A stretch of 64,000 nt of DNA, taken from positions 48,014 through 112,013 of the forward strand of contig SBLD01000009.1 in assembly GCA_004551485.1 (NCBI GenBank). The letters run 5' to 3'. Source of the stretch: Billgrantia azerbaijanica. Its GTDB lineage: Bacteria; Pseudomonadota; Gammaproteobacteria; Pseudomonadales; Halomonadaceae. The position numbers were made by a program, and so were the translations under genes. Each line of letters starts with the position of its first letter. Position 1 is the stretch's first letter. The notes under the pieces were generated by a model. That model saw only the letters and a list, made by a program, of their open reading frames with translations, had not been told where the DNA came from and searched no databases. Below are positions 1-8,915 of the stretch, in pieces.

Positions 1-415
1 GGTCGACCTGGAGAAGTGCCGCTACGGGCTGCCCGGCTTCGACCTGGCCCACACCAGCCTCTACACCTCCACCACCTGGGACATCGCCAGCCGCGCCGAG
101 CTGAGCGTAGCGCAGGTGGCCGACTTCCATCGCCGCTGGATGGCCCTCACCGGCCTCGCCGACACCGCGCCCCTGCTGACCTGCCGGCGCGCCATGTGGC
201 TCTGGTCGCTCACCTGGTGCGCCAAGTGGCGGGCCAGCTACCGCCGTACCCGCGACGCCGAGTCACGCGGCGAGGACTGGTCCGCCGAGCTCAGCGACCC
301 GGCGCTGGTCGCCCACGTGCGCGACCGCGTCGACCACTACCTGTCGCTGCCCGCCATCGACCACGTCCAGCGCGAGTTCGACGCGCTGGCCACTGCCCTG
401 GAAAAGGATGCCTGA
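1..415 (+). CDS. Phosphotransferase, APH/choline-kinase-like, C-terminal part
   Basis: The reading frame is open from base 2, so only the last 137 residues are present and the start lies outside the window. The first residues (VDLEKCRYGLPGFDLAH) match the metal-binding DxE/D loop and following G-x-FDLA segment of the aminoglycoside phosphotransferase/choline kinase fold; the rest is helical C-lobe. The stop is 2 bases before the next start, so it is probably cotranscribed with the ABC transporter that follows. A kinase for a small metabolite imported by that transporter (for example a thiamine- or choline-type compound) is inference only; the substrate cannot be read from this fragment. Confidence 0.7.
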   Translation, partial: VDLEKCRYGLPGFDLAHTSLYTSTTWDIASRAELSVAQVADFHRRWMALTGLADTAPLLTCRRAMWLWSLTWCAKWRASYRRTRDAESRGEDWSAELSDPALVAHVRDRVDHYLSLPAIDHVQREFDALATALEKDA

Positions 416-417
416 CC

Positions 418-1662
418 ATGCCCCACCCTTCCCGCTTCGCTGCAACGGCCTCCGCCGCACTGGTCACCCTGTCGCTGGCCGCCCCGCTGGCGGCGGCCCC
501 CGATCCGGCCGACTGGGAGGCCGTGCGCGAGGCGGCACGCGGCCAGACGGTCTACTGGAATGCCTGGGGCGGCGACACCCGTACCAACGACTACATCGCC
601 TGGGTGGCCGAGCGCCTGGCGGCCAAGCACGACGTGGAGGTGGTCCACGTCAAGCTCGACGACACCAGCTCCGCCGTCTCGCGGGTGGTGGCCGAAAAGG
701 CCGCGGGTAACGACAGCGACGGCAGCATCGACCTCATCTGGATCAACGGCGAGAACTTCGCCGCCATGAAGCAGCGCGACCTGCTGTATGGCCCCTTCGC
801 CGAGGCGCTGCCCCACTTCGCCCTCACCCGCCCGCAGGCCAATCCCGAGGTGGTCACCGACTTCACCCTGCCCACCGAGGGCTACGAGTCGCCCTGGGGC
901 AAGGCGCAGATCACCTTCTACTATGACAGTGAAGAAATCGGCGGGGACAGCGCCGAAATCGAGACACCGCCGGCGAGCATCGAGGCGCTGCTCGACTGGG
1001 CCGAGGCCAACCCCGGGCGCTTCACCTACCCGCGCGTCCCCGACTTCACCGGCAGCACCTTCCTCAAGCAGGCGCTGATCGCCCTGACCGACGAGCGCGA
1101 GGCCCTCTATGCGCCGGTCGAGGCGAGCGACTTCACCGCGGTGACGGCCCCACTGTGGGACTACCTGGACGCCCTGCACCCCCACCTGTGGCGCAGCGGC
1201 CGCCAGTTTCCCGCCTCCGGGCCGGAGCTGCGCAGCCTGATGGGCAACGGCGAGCTGTCGCTCGCCTTCACCTTCTACCCCTCGGAGCCGGCCGCCGCCG
1301 TGGCCGACCACGAGCTGCCGCCGAGCACTCGCAGCTACGTGCTGGACGAAGGGACCCTGGGCAACGTGCACTTCGTGGCGATCCCCTTCAACTCGCCGCA
1401 CAAGGCGGGCGCCCTGGTGCTCGCCAACTTCCTGCTCTCGCCGGAGGCCCAGGCGCACAAGCAGGACCTCGCCGTGTGGGGCGACCGCACCGTGCTCGAC
1501 GTCGCCCACCTGCCCGCCGATACCCGGGCGCTGTTCGACCTGGACGAGAGCAACCCGGCCATGCTGCCGGCCACGGCGCTGGGCAAGACGCTCGCCGAGC
1601 CGCACCCGAGCTGGATGGATGCCCTGGAAGCGGCCTGGCAGGCGCGCTACGTCGGCGAATGA
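418..1662 (+). CDS. ynjB: ABC transporter substrate-binding protein, YnjB family
   Basis: This 414-residue protein is exported: a short basic start is followed by a hydrophobic stretch ending in APLAAAP near residue 24. The mature part has the periplasmic-binding-protein look of the YnjB family (YWNAWGGDTRTNDYI near the start, a central DLIWINGENF segment, a C-terminal PHPSWMDALE). The start at 418 is chosen because it follows the upstream stop by two bases and gives a proper signal peptide. It forms an operon with the permease and ATPase genes. The E. coli YnjBCD substrate is not firmly established, so the ligand is left open. Confidence 0.85.
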   Translation: MPHPSRFAATASAALVTLSLAAPLAAAPDPADWEAVREAARGQTVYWNAWGGDTRTNDYIAWVAERLAAKHDVEVVHVKLDDTSSAVSRVVAEKAAGNDSDGSIDLIWINGENFAAMKQRDLLYGPFAEALPHFALTRPQANPEVVTDFTLPTEGYESPWGKAQITFYYDSEEIGGDSAEIETPPASIEALLDWAEANPGRFTYPRVPDFTGSTFLKQALIALTDEREALYAPVEASDFTAVTAPLWDYLDALHPHLWRSGRQFPASGPELRSLMGNGELSLAFTFYPSEPAAAVADHELPPSTRSYVLDEGTLGNVHFVAIPFNSPHKAGALVLANFLLSPEAQAHKQDLAVWGDRTVLDVAHLPADTRALFDLDESNPAMLPATALGKTLAEPHPSWMDALEAAWQARYVGE

Positions 1663-1695
1663 GGCGCCACCCGATCCCGGTGAAGGGGTGACGCC

Positions 1696-3393
1696 ATGCT
1701 GCTGCGCCTGACCCCCGCCCTGATCGTCGCCCTGTTGGTGAGCCCCATCCTGGCCGGTGTGGCCATGGCGCTGCTGCCCGCCTTCGGCTACCTGCCGGCG
1801 CTGGGCGGCGAGGCCCTGACGCTGGCGCCGTGGCGGGAGCTGCTGGCCCAGCCGGGCCTGGCGCGCTCGGTGGGCGTGAGCTTCGCCAGCGGCCTGGTCA
1901 CCACGGCCGTGTCGCTCGGCGTGGTGCTGCTGTTCCTCGCCGATGCCACGGGTTCGCGGCTGGATCGCTGGCTGCGCCGGCTGGTCTCGCCGCTGCTGTC
2001 GCTGCCCCATGCCGCCGCGGCCTTCGGCCTGGCCTTCCTGATCGCCCCCTCCGGGCAGGTGGCGCGTCTGCTCTCCCCCGGTCTCACCGGCTGGGAGCGC
2101 CCCCCGGATCTGCTGATCGTCCAGGACCCCTGGGGGCTCTCGCTGATGGCCGGGCTGATCCTCAAGGAGATCCCCTTCCTGCTGCTGATGAGTCTGGCCG
2201 CCCTGCCCCAACTGGAGGCGCCGCGCCGCGTCGCCATGGCCCGTTCGCTGGGCTATCGGCCCACCCTGGCCTGGCTCAAGGTGGTCGCCCCGGCGCTCTA
2301 CCCGCTGATCCGCCTGCCGGTCTATGCGGTGATCGCCTACGCCTCCTCGGTGGTCGACGTGGCGATGATTCTCGGTCCCACCCTGCCGCCGACGCTCGCC
2401 GTGTCGATCCTCACCTGGTCCCACGACCCCGACCTCACGCAGCGCTTCCTCGCCGCGGCAGGCGCCGTGCTGCAGCTCGGCGTGACCCTGGCGGCACTGG
2501 CCGGCTGGTGGGGACTCGAGTGCCTGGTCCGGCGACTGGGCCGGCGCTGGGTCGATGGTGGCCAGCGCCGGCGCGGCGATAGCCTGCTGCGCACCACGGG
2601 CAAGGGCGCGCTGCTCGCCGCCACGCTCATCGCCTTCGCCGGGCTCGGCGGGTTGGCGCTCCATTCGCTGGCCGGCTTCTGGCGTTTTCCCGACGCCCTG
2701 CCGGCCACTCTCACCCTCACGCACTGGGCACGAGCGCTGCCGGCGCTGGGCAGTCCGATCGCCACCACCCTGATCATCGCGGTGAGCGCCACCCTGCTCG
2801 CCCTGCTCCTGGCCCTGGCGGCGCTGGAGAACGAGCAGCGCACCGGCCGCCACCCCGCCGAGGGCCGGCTCGCCTCGGCCCTGACGCTGCTCTACCTGCC
2901 GCTGATCGTGCCGCAGATCGCCTTCCTGTTCGGCCTGGTGATACTGCTCGAGTCGCTGGGCCTGCGCGCCCGCCTGGCACTGGTGATCTTTGGCCATCTG
3001 CTCTTCGTGCTGCCCTACGTCTTCCTGTCGCTGTCCGAGGCCTACCGCCGCTTCGACCCGCGCTGGTCGCAGCTCGCCCTCACCCTGGGCAGCTCGCGCA
3101 ACGGCGCCTTCTGGCGGGTGCGCCTGCCGATGCTGCTCGCCCCGGTGCTCACCGCCGCGGCCGTGGGCCTGGCGGTGAGCATCGGCCAATACCTGCCCAC
3201 CCAGCTGCTGGGCGCCGGGCGCATCGCCACCGTGACCACCGAGGCGGTGGCGCTCGCCGCCGGCGCCAACCGCCGCGTGATCGGCGTCTGGGCGCTGGTG
3301 CAGGCGAGCCTGCCGCTGCTGGGGTTCGTCATTGCCATCGGCGTGCCGCGCCTGCTGTGGCGCCACCGCCGCGGACTGCGAGGAACGCCATGA
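1696..3393 (+). CDS. ynjC: ABC transporter permease, YnjC family (fused, two halves)
   Basis: A 565-residue integral membrane protein with about twelve hydrophobic segments in two homologous halves, as in permeases where two binding-protein-dependent transport domains are fused. Each half carries the cytoplasmic coupling-helix region (RRVAMARSLGYRPTLAWLKVVAP in pattern around residues 175-197, and RWSQLALTLGSSRNGAFWRV around 457-476) that docks on the ATPase. It begins 33 bases after the binding protein and its stop overlaps the start of the ATPase gene (ATGA), so the three are translated together. The length is close to the family norm. Confidence 0.86.
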   Translation: MLLRLTPALIVALLVSPILAGVAMALLPAFGYLPALGGEALTLAPWRELLAQPGLARSVGVSFASGLVTTAVSLGVVLLFLADATGSRLDRWLRRLVSPLLSLPHAAAAFGLAFLIAPSGQVARLLSPGLTGWERPPDLLIVQDPWGLSLMAGLILKEIPFLLLMSLAALPQLEAPRRVAMARSLGYRPTLAWLKVVAPALYPLIRLPVYAVIAYASSVVDVAMILGPTLPPTLAVSILTWSHDPDLTQRFLAAAGAVLQLGVTLAALAGWWGLECLVRRLGRRWVDGGQRRRGDSLLRTTGKGALLAATLIAFAGLGGLALHSLAGFWRFPDALPATLTLTHWARALPALGSPIATTLIIAVSATLLALLLALAALENEQRTGRHPAEGRLASALTLLYLPLIVPQIAFLFGLVILLESLGLRARLALVIFGHLLFVLPYVFLSLSEAYRRFDPRWSQLALTLGSSRNGAFWRVRLPMLLAPVLTAAAVGLAVSIGQYLPTQLLGAGRIATVTTEAVALAAGANRRVIGVWALVQASLPLLGFVIAIGVPRLLWRHRRGLRGTP

Positions 3394-4025
3394 ACGCACA
3401 GCACCACTTGGACCTGCGGGGCATCGAGGTCCGTCTCGACAGCGTCTCGCTGGTCACACTCGATGCCTATATCGGCCCCGGTGAGGTGCTCACCGTGATG
3501 GGCCCTTCCGGCTCGGGCAAGTCGACCCTGCTCGCCTTCCTGGCGGGCTTCCTGCCCCCGACCTTCACGGCACGCGGGCGCGTCCTCCTCGATGGCCGCG
3601 ACATCCCGGCCCTGCCCGCCGAGCGGCGTGCCATCGGGCTGCTCTTCCAGGACCCGCTGCTCTTTCCCCACCTCTCGGTGGCCGGCAACCTGCGCTTCGC
3701 CCTGCCGCGTCGCACCCCCGACAAGGCGGCCCGCATCGACCAGGCCCTGGCCGAGGTGGGCCTGGCGGGCTACGGCGAGCGCGACCCGGCGACGCTCTCC
3801 GGCGGCCAGAAGGCGCGCATCGCCCTGATGCGCCTGCTGCTCTCGGCGCCCTGTGCCGCGCTGCTCGATGAGCCCTTCTCCAAGCTCGACACCCACCTGC
3901 GCCAGGAGATGCGCCAGCTCGTCTTCTCCCGGCTGCGCGACGCCGGCCTGCCAAGCCTGCTGGTCACCCACGACCGCGAGGACGCCGATGCCGCCGGCGG
4001 GCGGGTGATCGAGCTCGGCCACTGA
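3390..4025 (+). CDS. ynjD: ABC transporter ATP-binding protein, YnjD family
   Basis: A compact 211-residue nucleotide-binding subunit. Walker A is GPSGSGKST, the Q-loop is LLFQDPLLFPHLSV, the signature is LSGGQKAR, Walker B is AALLDEP and the H-loop is LLVTHD. The start at 3390 is set by the four-base overlap with the permease stop. It should energise uptake by the preceding permease. The gene ends six bases before the 3' end of a convergent minus-strand gene, with no obvious terminator between them. Confidence 0.87.
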   Translation: MNAQHHLDLRGIEVRLDSVSLVTLDAYIGPGEVLTVMGPSGSGKSTLLAFLAGFLPPTFTARGRVLLDGRDIPALPAERRAIGLLFQDPLLFPHLSVAGNLRFALPRRTPDKAARIDQALAEVGLAGYGERDPATLSGGQKARIALMRLLLSAPCAALLDEPFSKLDTHLRQEMRQLVFSRLRDAGLPSLLVTHDREDADAAGGRVIELGH

Positions 4026-4031
4026 GGCACG

Positions 4032-4793
4032 TCATGGTTCGGGCAGGGCGGCCGGCAACGCCGCCCAGCGCAGCTCATGCGGGTCGAAGCCGTCGACCAG
4101 CTTCGGCTTGATCACGGCGAAATAGGGCGACAGGTCGAAGGCCCGCGGCGTGAACAACGAATAGTGGCGGCGGCGCAGGCGCGGGGCTCGCTGGCCATCA
4201 CCAGCCCGCTCCTCGAGGGGCAGGATCGGGTAGCGCACCGACTGGAACGCCTCGGCAATCAGCGTCGAGCAGATGGCTCGCGTCGGATCGCCGCTGCCCA
4301 GGATCAGCATGTGCCGTCGCCAGCGCGACGGCACCGGTGGCAACGGCAGCAGGTAGCGGGCCAGGTCGAGGATGTTGCGCAGGTCATAGCGATACCCCAA
4401 GCGCGCACAGGCAAACTCAACCACCGCTGCCAGCTCCTCGGCGGTCAGCCCCACGGGACGGCAGATCCGCAGCGGGCTGCCGGCGAACGCCGCAAAGCCG
4501 GTCAGGCGCACGCCTTCGGCCAGGTCCGCCTCGATGAAACAGTCGCCGTCGCGTCCCCCGAATCGCCTGGCCACGTCCTCACCAACGAACAGGGCGGCAT
4601 GGGACCAAGAGGACTGGGTGAGGTACTTGATCACCGTGCCGAGGCGCGAGGAGCCCTCCACCAGCAGCACGTCACCGGGGCGCAGGCAGGCCAACACCCC
4701 GCTTTCGATGCGATTCTCCGCCCGGTGCCAGGGCCGCGGACAGGAAAGCCAACAGCTGAGCCAATAACCGAGGCGCTCGCGCAGCGTGTTCAT
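4032..4793 (-). CDS. YiiX/YebB-like NlpC/P60-type cysteine hydrolase
   Basis: A 253-residue protein of the permuted NlpC/P60 papain-like superfamily. It shows LRPGDVLLVEG, then SSWSHAALFVGED with the probable catalytic His65, and later AICSTLIAEAF with probable nucleophile Cys175, the His-before-Cys order of the permuted group. Start 4793 is chosen over an in-frame ATG six codons upstream because AGGAGG lies at ideal spacing before it. Members are thought to act on peptide, lipid or cell-wall amide/ester bonds; the substrate here is unknown. No signal peptide is evident. Confidence 0.78.
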   Translation of the reverse strand: MNTLRERLGYWLSCWLSCPRPWHRAENRIESGVLACLRPGDVLLVEGSSRLGTVIKYLTQSSWSHAALFVGEDVARRFGGRDGDCFIEADLAEGVRLTGFAAFAGSPLRICRPVGLTAEELAAVVEFACARLGYRYDLRNILDLARYLLPLPPVPSRWRRHMLILGSGDPTRAICSTLIAEAFQSVRYPILPLEERAGDGQRAPRLRRRHYSLFTPRAFDLSPYFAVIKPKLVDGFDPHELRWAALPAALPEP

Positions 4794-4894
4794 GGCGCCG
4801 CCCTCCTGCACGTGCCGACATAGTCTCTTGTCGGCGCACCGCCACCAACCTTACGTCCGGCGCGTCCTGCAGGGCCCGGGGCGCCGTCGGGGCA

Positions 4895-5443
4895 TCATCC
4901 TTGTCGGGGCAGCCGACGTGTCATGACCCACAGACCGAGCGACAGCAGCAGCAAGGCGAGCGGCAGCAGCCAGGACGACAGGCCGGCGAGCGCCCCGGCC
5001 AGCGGCAGGCCCAGCCAGACCAGTAGCAGCGGCGCACAGCAGGCGCCGCCCGCCAGCAGTGCCGGCAGGCTGCCCAGCAGGCCCAGGCCCGACCCACGCA
5101 GGCCGCAGGTGCGTGGCGCACGCCACAGCCGCCAGGCGGCCAAGCCATTGAGCCCCACCAGCAGCCCCAGGAGCAGCGCCAGCAGCAGGTTGAGCGGGCT
5201 GAAGGTCCACACCAGCGGCCCCAGCTCGATCAGCCCCACCGGCTCGAACCGAAAGGGGGCGCGGGCCTCCAGGATACGAGCCCATGCCGGAAAGATCGCC
5301 CACACCCCGCCCTGGCCGCCGCCGGCCAGGTCCCCGCTCAGCCACAGGTAGAGCAGCGTGTAGCCGAGAGCGATGCCCGCCAGCGCCCCCCACTGATGCC
5401 GGGTACGGACCAGCGTCGCGAGCCGAAGATGGCGTGCCGTCAT
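4895..5443 (-). CDS. Integral membrane protein with intramembrane Cys-Cys pair
   Basis: A 182-residue hydrophobic protein with about four to five membrane segments (near residues 19-37, 78-104, 120-145 and 146-173). A vicinal pair Cys135-Cys136 sits at the start of a membrane helix (GGACCAPLLL), recalling the paired cysteines of MerT/MerF-like metal carriers, but the overall sequence is not a clear MerT. The start overlaps the stop of the upstream DUF3179 gene (ATGA at 5440-5443), so it is translationally coupled to it. Function is unknown; a metal or thiol role is a guess from the Cys pair. Confidence 0.7.
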   Translation of the reverse strand: MTARHLRLATLVRTRHQWGALAGIALGYTLLYLWLSGDLAGGGQGGVWAIFPAWARILEARAPFRFEPVGLIELGPLVWTFSPLNLLLALLLGLLVGLNGLAAWRLWRAPRTCGLRGSGLGLLGSLPALLAGGACCAPLLLVWLGLPLAGALAGLSSWLLPLALLLLSLGLWVMTRRLPRQG

Positions 5444-6471
5444 GGTGACGCTCCGTCGACCAGCAAGGTATCGGGATAGAAGGCCGCCCAGGCGAACCAC
5501 ATCGCCTCGAAGGCGTTGACCGGCGCCAGGCCCTCGATACCGCTACCGCTGACGCCCTCGGCCCCGAAGCGCAGCGCCTCGGGATCAATGGGTTGCTGGT
5601 CGGGATTGTGGAACACCCAGCCGGTGTCGAGGCCGGGGTCGTGCACCACCGTGTAGTGGCTCTCGCCCACGGCGAGCTCCACCACCCCCTGCGCCGCCAG
5701 CGCCGACTGCGTCACCGCCGCGGCACCGTGCGGGGAACGGAACCCCAGGACCTCCGCCTTGGGTGGCAGGCGATCGTCTTCGTGCATCACCGGGAAGAGC
5801 GGTCGGCTCTCGGGGCGGTAGTAGCCGCCGAGCGGGTCATAGCTGCCGTAGGGATCGCGCCGGTAGTTGCGCACATAGCCCGTTTCCGTCGTCAGGACCT
5901 GGGTCTCGGGGTAGCGCGCCTGCCAGCGCTGCCAGGTGGTCCACACCACGCGCAGCTCATCCAGCCCGTGCCCGACCAGGGGGCCGGCGATGGCCACGCC
6001 GAGCATCTGCGGCCACTCGCTGTCGGTGGCTCGGTCGTACATCACCAGGTTGCTGTTGAGCAGCCGGCCGGAGACCCCGAGCGTCGTGTCGCCGCGCCGG
6101 AAGCCCAGCGCCGTGCCGGTCAGCGGGCAGTAGCTGATGCTGACCGGCTCTCCACCCAGTTCGTCGTTGACGATCTCGTGCCACACCAGGATGCGCTGGG
6201 GATAGGCGCGGGTCACGCCATTGTGATGCACGCCGATGACCCGCTCGTCCGGCGCCAGCCCCGCCTCGCTCGCCGCCTGGAAGCGCGGCGCATCGATGGC
6301 CGGGATGCCGTCCTTGGGGGGCCCGCCGGCGCGCACCGCGGCGCGCAGCGCCTCCAGCGAATCGGCGACGGGAACCGGCGGTGACGGCTGTGTCGGGAGT
6401 ACCGCCACGGCTACGGTCAGAGACATGACCAGACTGGCCATCGCCAGGAAGAGTGAGCCGGGTACGCGCAT
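5440..6471 (-). CDS. DUF3179 domain-containing exported protein
   Basis: A 343-residue protein with an N-terminal hydrophobic segment (residues 5-25) that should export or anchor it. The body carries the DUF3179 signature: GVTRAYPQRILVWHEIVND, ISYCPLTGTALGF with a conserved Cys, SGRLLNSNLVMYDRAT, and a C-terminal FEAMWFAWAAFYP. Start 6471 follows AAGGAGG at good spacing. It heads a two-gene operon with the membrane protein. The family function is not established; the conserved Cys and His suggest metal or redox chemistry outside the cytoplasm. Confidence 0.82.
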   Translation of the reverse strand: MRVPGSLFLAMASLVMSLTVAVAVLPTQPSPPVPVADSLEALRAAVRAGGPPKDGIPAIDAPRFQAASEAGLAPDERVIGVHHNGVTRAYPQRILVWHEIVNDELGGEPVSISYCPLTGTALGFRRGDTTLGVSGRLLNSNLVMYDRATDSEWPQMLGVAIAGPLVGHGLDELRVVWTTWQRWQARYPETQVLTTETGYVRNYRRDPYGSYDPLGGYYRPESRPLFPVMHEDDRLPPKAEVLGFRSPHGAAAVTQSALAAQGVVELAVGESHYTVVHDPGLDTGWVFHNPDQQPIDPEALRFGAEGVSGSGIEGLAPVNAFEAMWFAWAAFYPDTLLVDGASP

Positions 6472-6653
6472 GGTGACGCCTCCTTCGCATCGCGGTGCCT
6501 GACCGCGATGGCGACGTCGTGAGGTATGCTCTCCTTGAGTCGTGATGGAGAGTATCGCCTTACGTCCGCCAAGCCGGCTGTAAGGCGACGCGGCCCGCGG
6601 CGACCACACCTCCAACGCACGACGCCCTCGCGAACGGAAAGCGGAAGACAGTG

Positions 6654-7343
6654 ATGGACGAGCCGCGACTCAGCGTGATCATTCCCACCCTCAATGAGGC
6701 CGAAGGCATCGAGGCAACCCTCGCCGGCCTGCGCGACCTGGTGCGCTGCGGGGTGGAAGTCGTCATTGCCGACGGCGGCAGCCGCGATGCCACGGTGGCC
6801 CTGGCGCGCCCCTTCGCCGCGCAGGTGATCGAGTGCCCGCCCGGACGGGCACGGCAGATGAACGCCGGCGCCCGGGCGAGCCACGGCGACAGGCTGCTGT
6901 TCCTGCACGCTGACACGCGGCTGCCCGAGCGCGCCGACCGGCGGGTCGAGCAGGCGCTGTCGGGGCCGCACTGCTGGGGGCGCTTCGACGTGCGCCTGGC
7001 CGGCCGCCACCCGCTGTTGCCGCTGATCGCCTTCGCCATGAACCGGCGCTCGCGGCTCACCGGCATCGCCACCGGCGACCAGGCGCTGTTCATGACCCGC
7101 GACGCCTTCGAGGCCGTGGGCGGCTTTCCCGACCAGCCACTGATGGAGGATATCGCCCTGTCGCGGCGGCTCAAGTGCCTCTCGCCGCCGGCCTGCCTGC
7201 GCGCCCGGGTGACGACATCGGGCCGCCGCTGGGAGCAACACGGCGCCTGGGCGACGATCCGCTTGATGTGGCGCCTGCGCTGGCGCTACTGGCGCGGCGA
7301 ATCAGCCGAGCGCCTGGCCCGGGAGTACCACGATGTGCGTTGA
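6654..7343 (+). CDS. Family 2 glycosyltransferase, TIGR04283-like
   Basis: A 229-residue GT-A glycosyltransferase: SVIIPTLNEAEGIE at the start, DGGSRDAT, the nucleotide-sugar region LFLHADTRLP, and GDQALFMTRDAFEAVGGFPDQPLMEDI near residues 140-168. This matches the family annotated as an arsenosugar-biosynthesis glycosyltransferase. ATG 6654 is preferred to GTG 6651 because GGAAG is better spaced. Its stop overlaps the start of the next gene by 11 bases. The family name comes from genome context with arsenic genes elsewhere; no arsS or arsM lies next to it here, so the acceptor is uncertain. Confidence 0.85.
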   Translation: MDEPRLSVIIPTLNEAEGIEATLAGLRDLVRCGVEVVIADGGSRDATVALARPFAAQVIECPPGRARQMNAGARASHGDRLLFLHADTRLPERADRRVEQALSGPHCWGRFDVRLAGRHPLLPLIAFAMNRRSRLTGIATGDQALFMTRDAFEAVGGFPDQPLMEDIALSRRLKCLSPPACLRARVTTSGRRWEQHGAWATIRLMWRLRWRYWRGESAERLAREYHDVR

Positions 7344-7980
7344 GCCCTTGGGCGACTTCCCCTTGGCGATCCTCGCCAAGGCGCCGCTTCCCGGGCGCGT
7401 CAAGACACGGCTGGTGCCAGCGCTGGGCGCCGAGGCCGCGGCCCGCCTCCACGCGCAGTTGCTGCGCCACACCCTGGCGGTGGCCACCCGGGCCACCGCC
7501 GCCCGGCACGTCACCCTGTGGACGGCGCTGGATCACGCCCACCCGCTCTTCCTCACGCTCGTCGAGCGCCACGGCATCACCCTCAAGGCGCAACCCGAGG
7601 GTGATCTGGGCCGGCGCATGCACACCGCCCTGGCGGCCCTGGACGGACCGGGCCTGCTGATCGGCAGCGACTGCCCGGCGCTGACGCCGAGGCTACTCGC
7701 ACGGTGCTGGCAGGCCCTGGCCACCCACGAGGCGGTCTGCCTGCCCGCCGAGGACGGCGGCTACGGCCTGATCGGCGCACGCCGCGCCGAGGCGCGGCTC
7801 TTCGAAGACATCGACTGGGGCACGGAGCGGGTCATGGCGCAGACCCGTGAGCGCCTGCGCGCGCTGGGCTGGCGGCTCGCCTGCCCGGCCACCGTCTGGG
7901 ACGTCGATCGCCCCGAGGACGTGGTCCGCTGGCAAGAGTGCGAACGCCTTGCCCAACGGACGGGAGGTCCGGCATGCTGA
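7333..7980 (+). CDS. DUF2064/TIGR04282-like nucleotidyl/glycosyl transferase
   Basis: A 215-residue protein of the family usually found beside TIGR04283 enzymes. It opens with LAILAKAPLPGRVKTRLVP, has LLIGSDCPALTP (metal-binding DxD-like region near residue 115) and AEDGGYGLIGA, then DIDWGTERVM and WDVDRPEDV. The fold is related to MobA/CofC-type nucleotidyltransferases. It overlaps both neighbours, so the two transferases and the sigma factor form one transcription unit. Probably it activates or transfers a sugar used by the preceding glycosyltransferase; that is inferred from the recurring pairing. Confidence 0.84.
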   Translation: MCVEPLGDFPLAILAKAPLPGRVKTRLVPALGAEAAARLHAQLLRHTLAVATRATAARHVTLWTALDHAHPLFLTLVERHGITLKAQPEGDLGRRMHTALAALDGPGLLIGSDCPALTPRLLARCWQALATHEAVCLPAEDGGYGLIGARRAEARLFEDIDWGTERVMAQTRERLRALGWRLACPATVWDVDRPEDVVRWQECERLAQRTGGPAC

Positions 7981-8597
7981 GTCTTACCGCCCCCAGCGCA
8001 GGGACTTACGACGTGACCGAGGAACCGCTGGACGACCGCATGCAGCGCCTGGCCGCCGTCCGCCCGCGCCTGCTCTCCTTCGCGCGCCTGCACCTGCGCG
8101 ACAACGCCCTGGCCGAGGACGCGGTGCAGGACGCCCTGGAAGCCGCCATCGCCAAGAACGACAGCTTCGAAGGACGCTCCGGCTACGAGACCTGGGTGTT
8201 CGGCATCCTCAAGTACAAGATCCTCGACCTGCTGCGGGCCCAGAAGCGCCAGGGCCAGTGGCAGCCCCTGGAGGACGAGACCGACGACGAGACGCTAGAC
8301 CGGCTGTTCCAGCAGAGCGGCCGCTGGCGCGAAGAGGCCCGCCCGGTGAGCTGGGGCGAGCCAGAAGCCGTGTTCGAGAACGAGCACTTCTGGCGGGTGT
8401 TCGACGCCTGCATGATCGCCCTCCCGGACACCATCGCGCGGGTCTTCTCGCTGCGCGAGCTGATGGGGCTGTCGACGGCGGAGATCTGCCGCGAGCTCGA
8501 CATCAAGGAGAACAACTGCTGGGTCATCCTGCATCGCGCCCGGCTGCGCCTGCGCGCCTGCCTCGAGCGCGGCTGGCTCGAGGAGGAAGCGTCATGA
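7974..8597 (+). CDS. RNA polymerase sigma factor, ECF-type
   Basis: A 207-residue sigma-70 family protein. Region 2 (ARLHLRDNALAEDAVQDALEAA and the following TWVFGILKYKILDLLR) and region 4 (LPDTIARVFSLRELMGLSTAEICRELDIKENN with a helix-turn-helix) are both clear, with no region 3, so it is of the extracytoplasmic-function type. Start 7974 has GGGAGG at good spacing and overlaps the preceding stop. Its own stop overlaps the start of a small zinc-finger gene, the usual sigma/anti-sigma arrangement. The signal it reads is unknown. Confidence 0.88.
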   Translation: MLSLTAPSAGTYDVTEEPLDDRMQRLAAVRPRLLSFARLHLRDNALAEDAVQDALEAAIAKNDSFEGRSGYETWVFGILKYKILDLLRAQKRQGQWQPLEDETDDETLDRLFQQSGRWREEARPVSWGEPEAVFENEHFWRVFDACMIALPDTIARVFSLRELMGLSTAEICRELDIKENNCWVILHRARLRLRACLERGWLEEEAS

Positions 8598-8794
8598 TGA
8601 TGTGTCGCCGCGCCACCGAACTGATGTCGCAGCGGCTCGACCGCCCGCTCACCTGGCAGGAACGCCTGTCGCTGCGCTTTCACCTGTCGATGTGCGGTGC
8701 TTGCCGCCAGTGCAACCGGCAATTCGGCCTGCTTCACGAGGCGGGCAAGCGTTTCATGTCGGGATCCCGGCACGAGGACGACGACAGCCGATGA
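8594..8794 (+). CDS. Small zinc-finger anti-sigma factor (zf-HC2)
   Basis: A 66-residue protein with the H-x3-C-x2-C core of zinc-containing anti-sigma factors (FHLSMCGACRQC, residues 31-42). There is no membrane segment, so it should act in the cytoplasm, holding the sigma factor encoded just upstream until a signal, often thiol oxidation or metal, releases it. The start overlaps the sigma factor stop (ATGA). The assignment rests on the motif, size and gene order. Confidence 0.78.
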   Translation: MMMCRRATELMSQRLDRPLTWQERLSLRFHLSMCGACRQCNRQFGLLHEAGKRFMSGSRHEDDDSR

Positions 8795-8843
8795 CCCCTC
8801 CTCGGCGCCAAGGTACCTAGCCATGCCCAGGCGCCCAGCTCGC

Positions 8844-8875
8844 TTGACTCCGTAGCACGGTACGGCCCCTATGCT
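8844..8875 (+). promoter_or_regulatory. MerR-type promoter/operator before the merR-HMA gene
   Basis: -35 TTGACT (8844-8849) and -10 TATGCT (8870-8875) are separated by 20 bp, the over-long spacer that MerR-family activators correct by DNA distortion. The spacer holds an imperfect dyad with CCGTA and TACGG arms. The same -35 box, dyad core and GGCCCCTA context recur at 10286-10317. It should give metal-induced, autoregulated expression of the regulator. Confidence 0.75.
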
Positions 8876-8915
8876 GATGGGAATAAGGCATCGAGAGACG
8901 ATCGCCGTGTGCGCC

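Noticed and set aside
337-3399. A 1020-codon open frame on the minus strand
   Set aside because: It lies opposite the ynjB and ynjC genes, is rich in Gln, Gly, His and Arg as expected for antisense of high-GC genes, and has no family motif.
6654-7980. A complete arsenosugar pathway
   Set aside because: Only the two transferase families are adjacent; no radical SAM ArsS and no clear ArsM is next to them, so the pathway claim is not supported.
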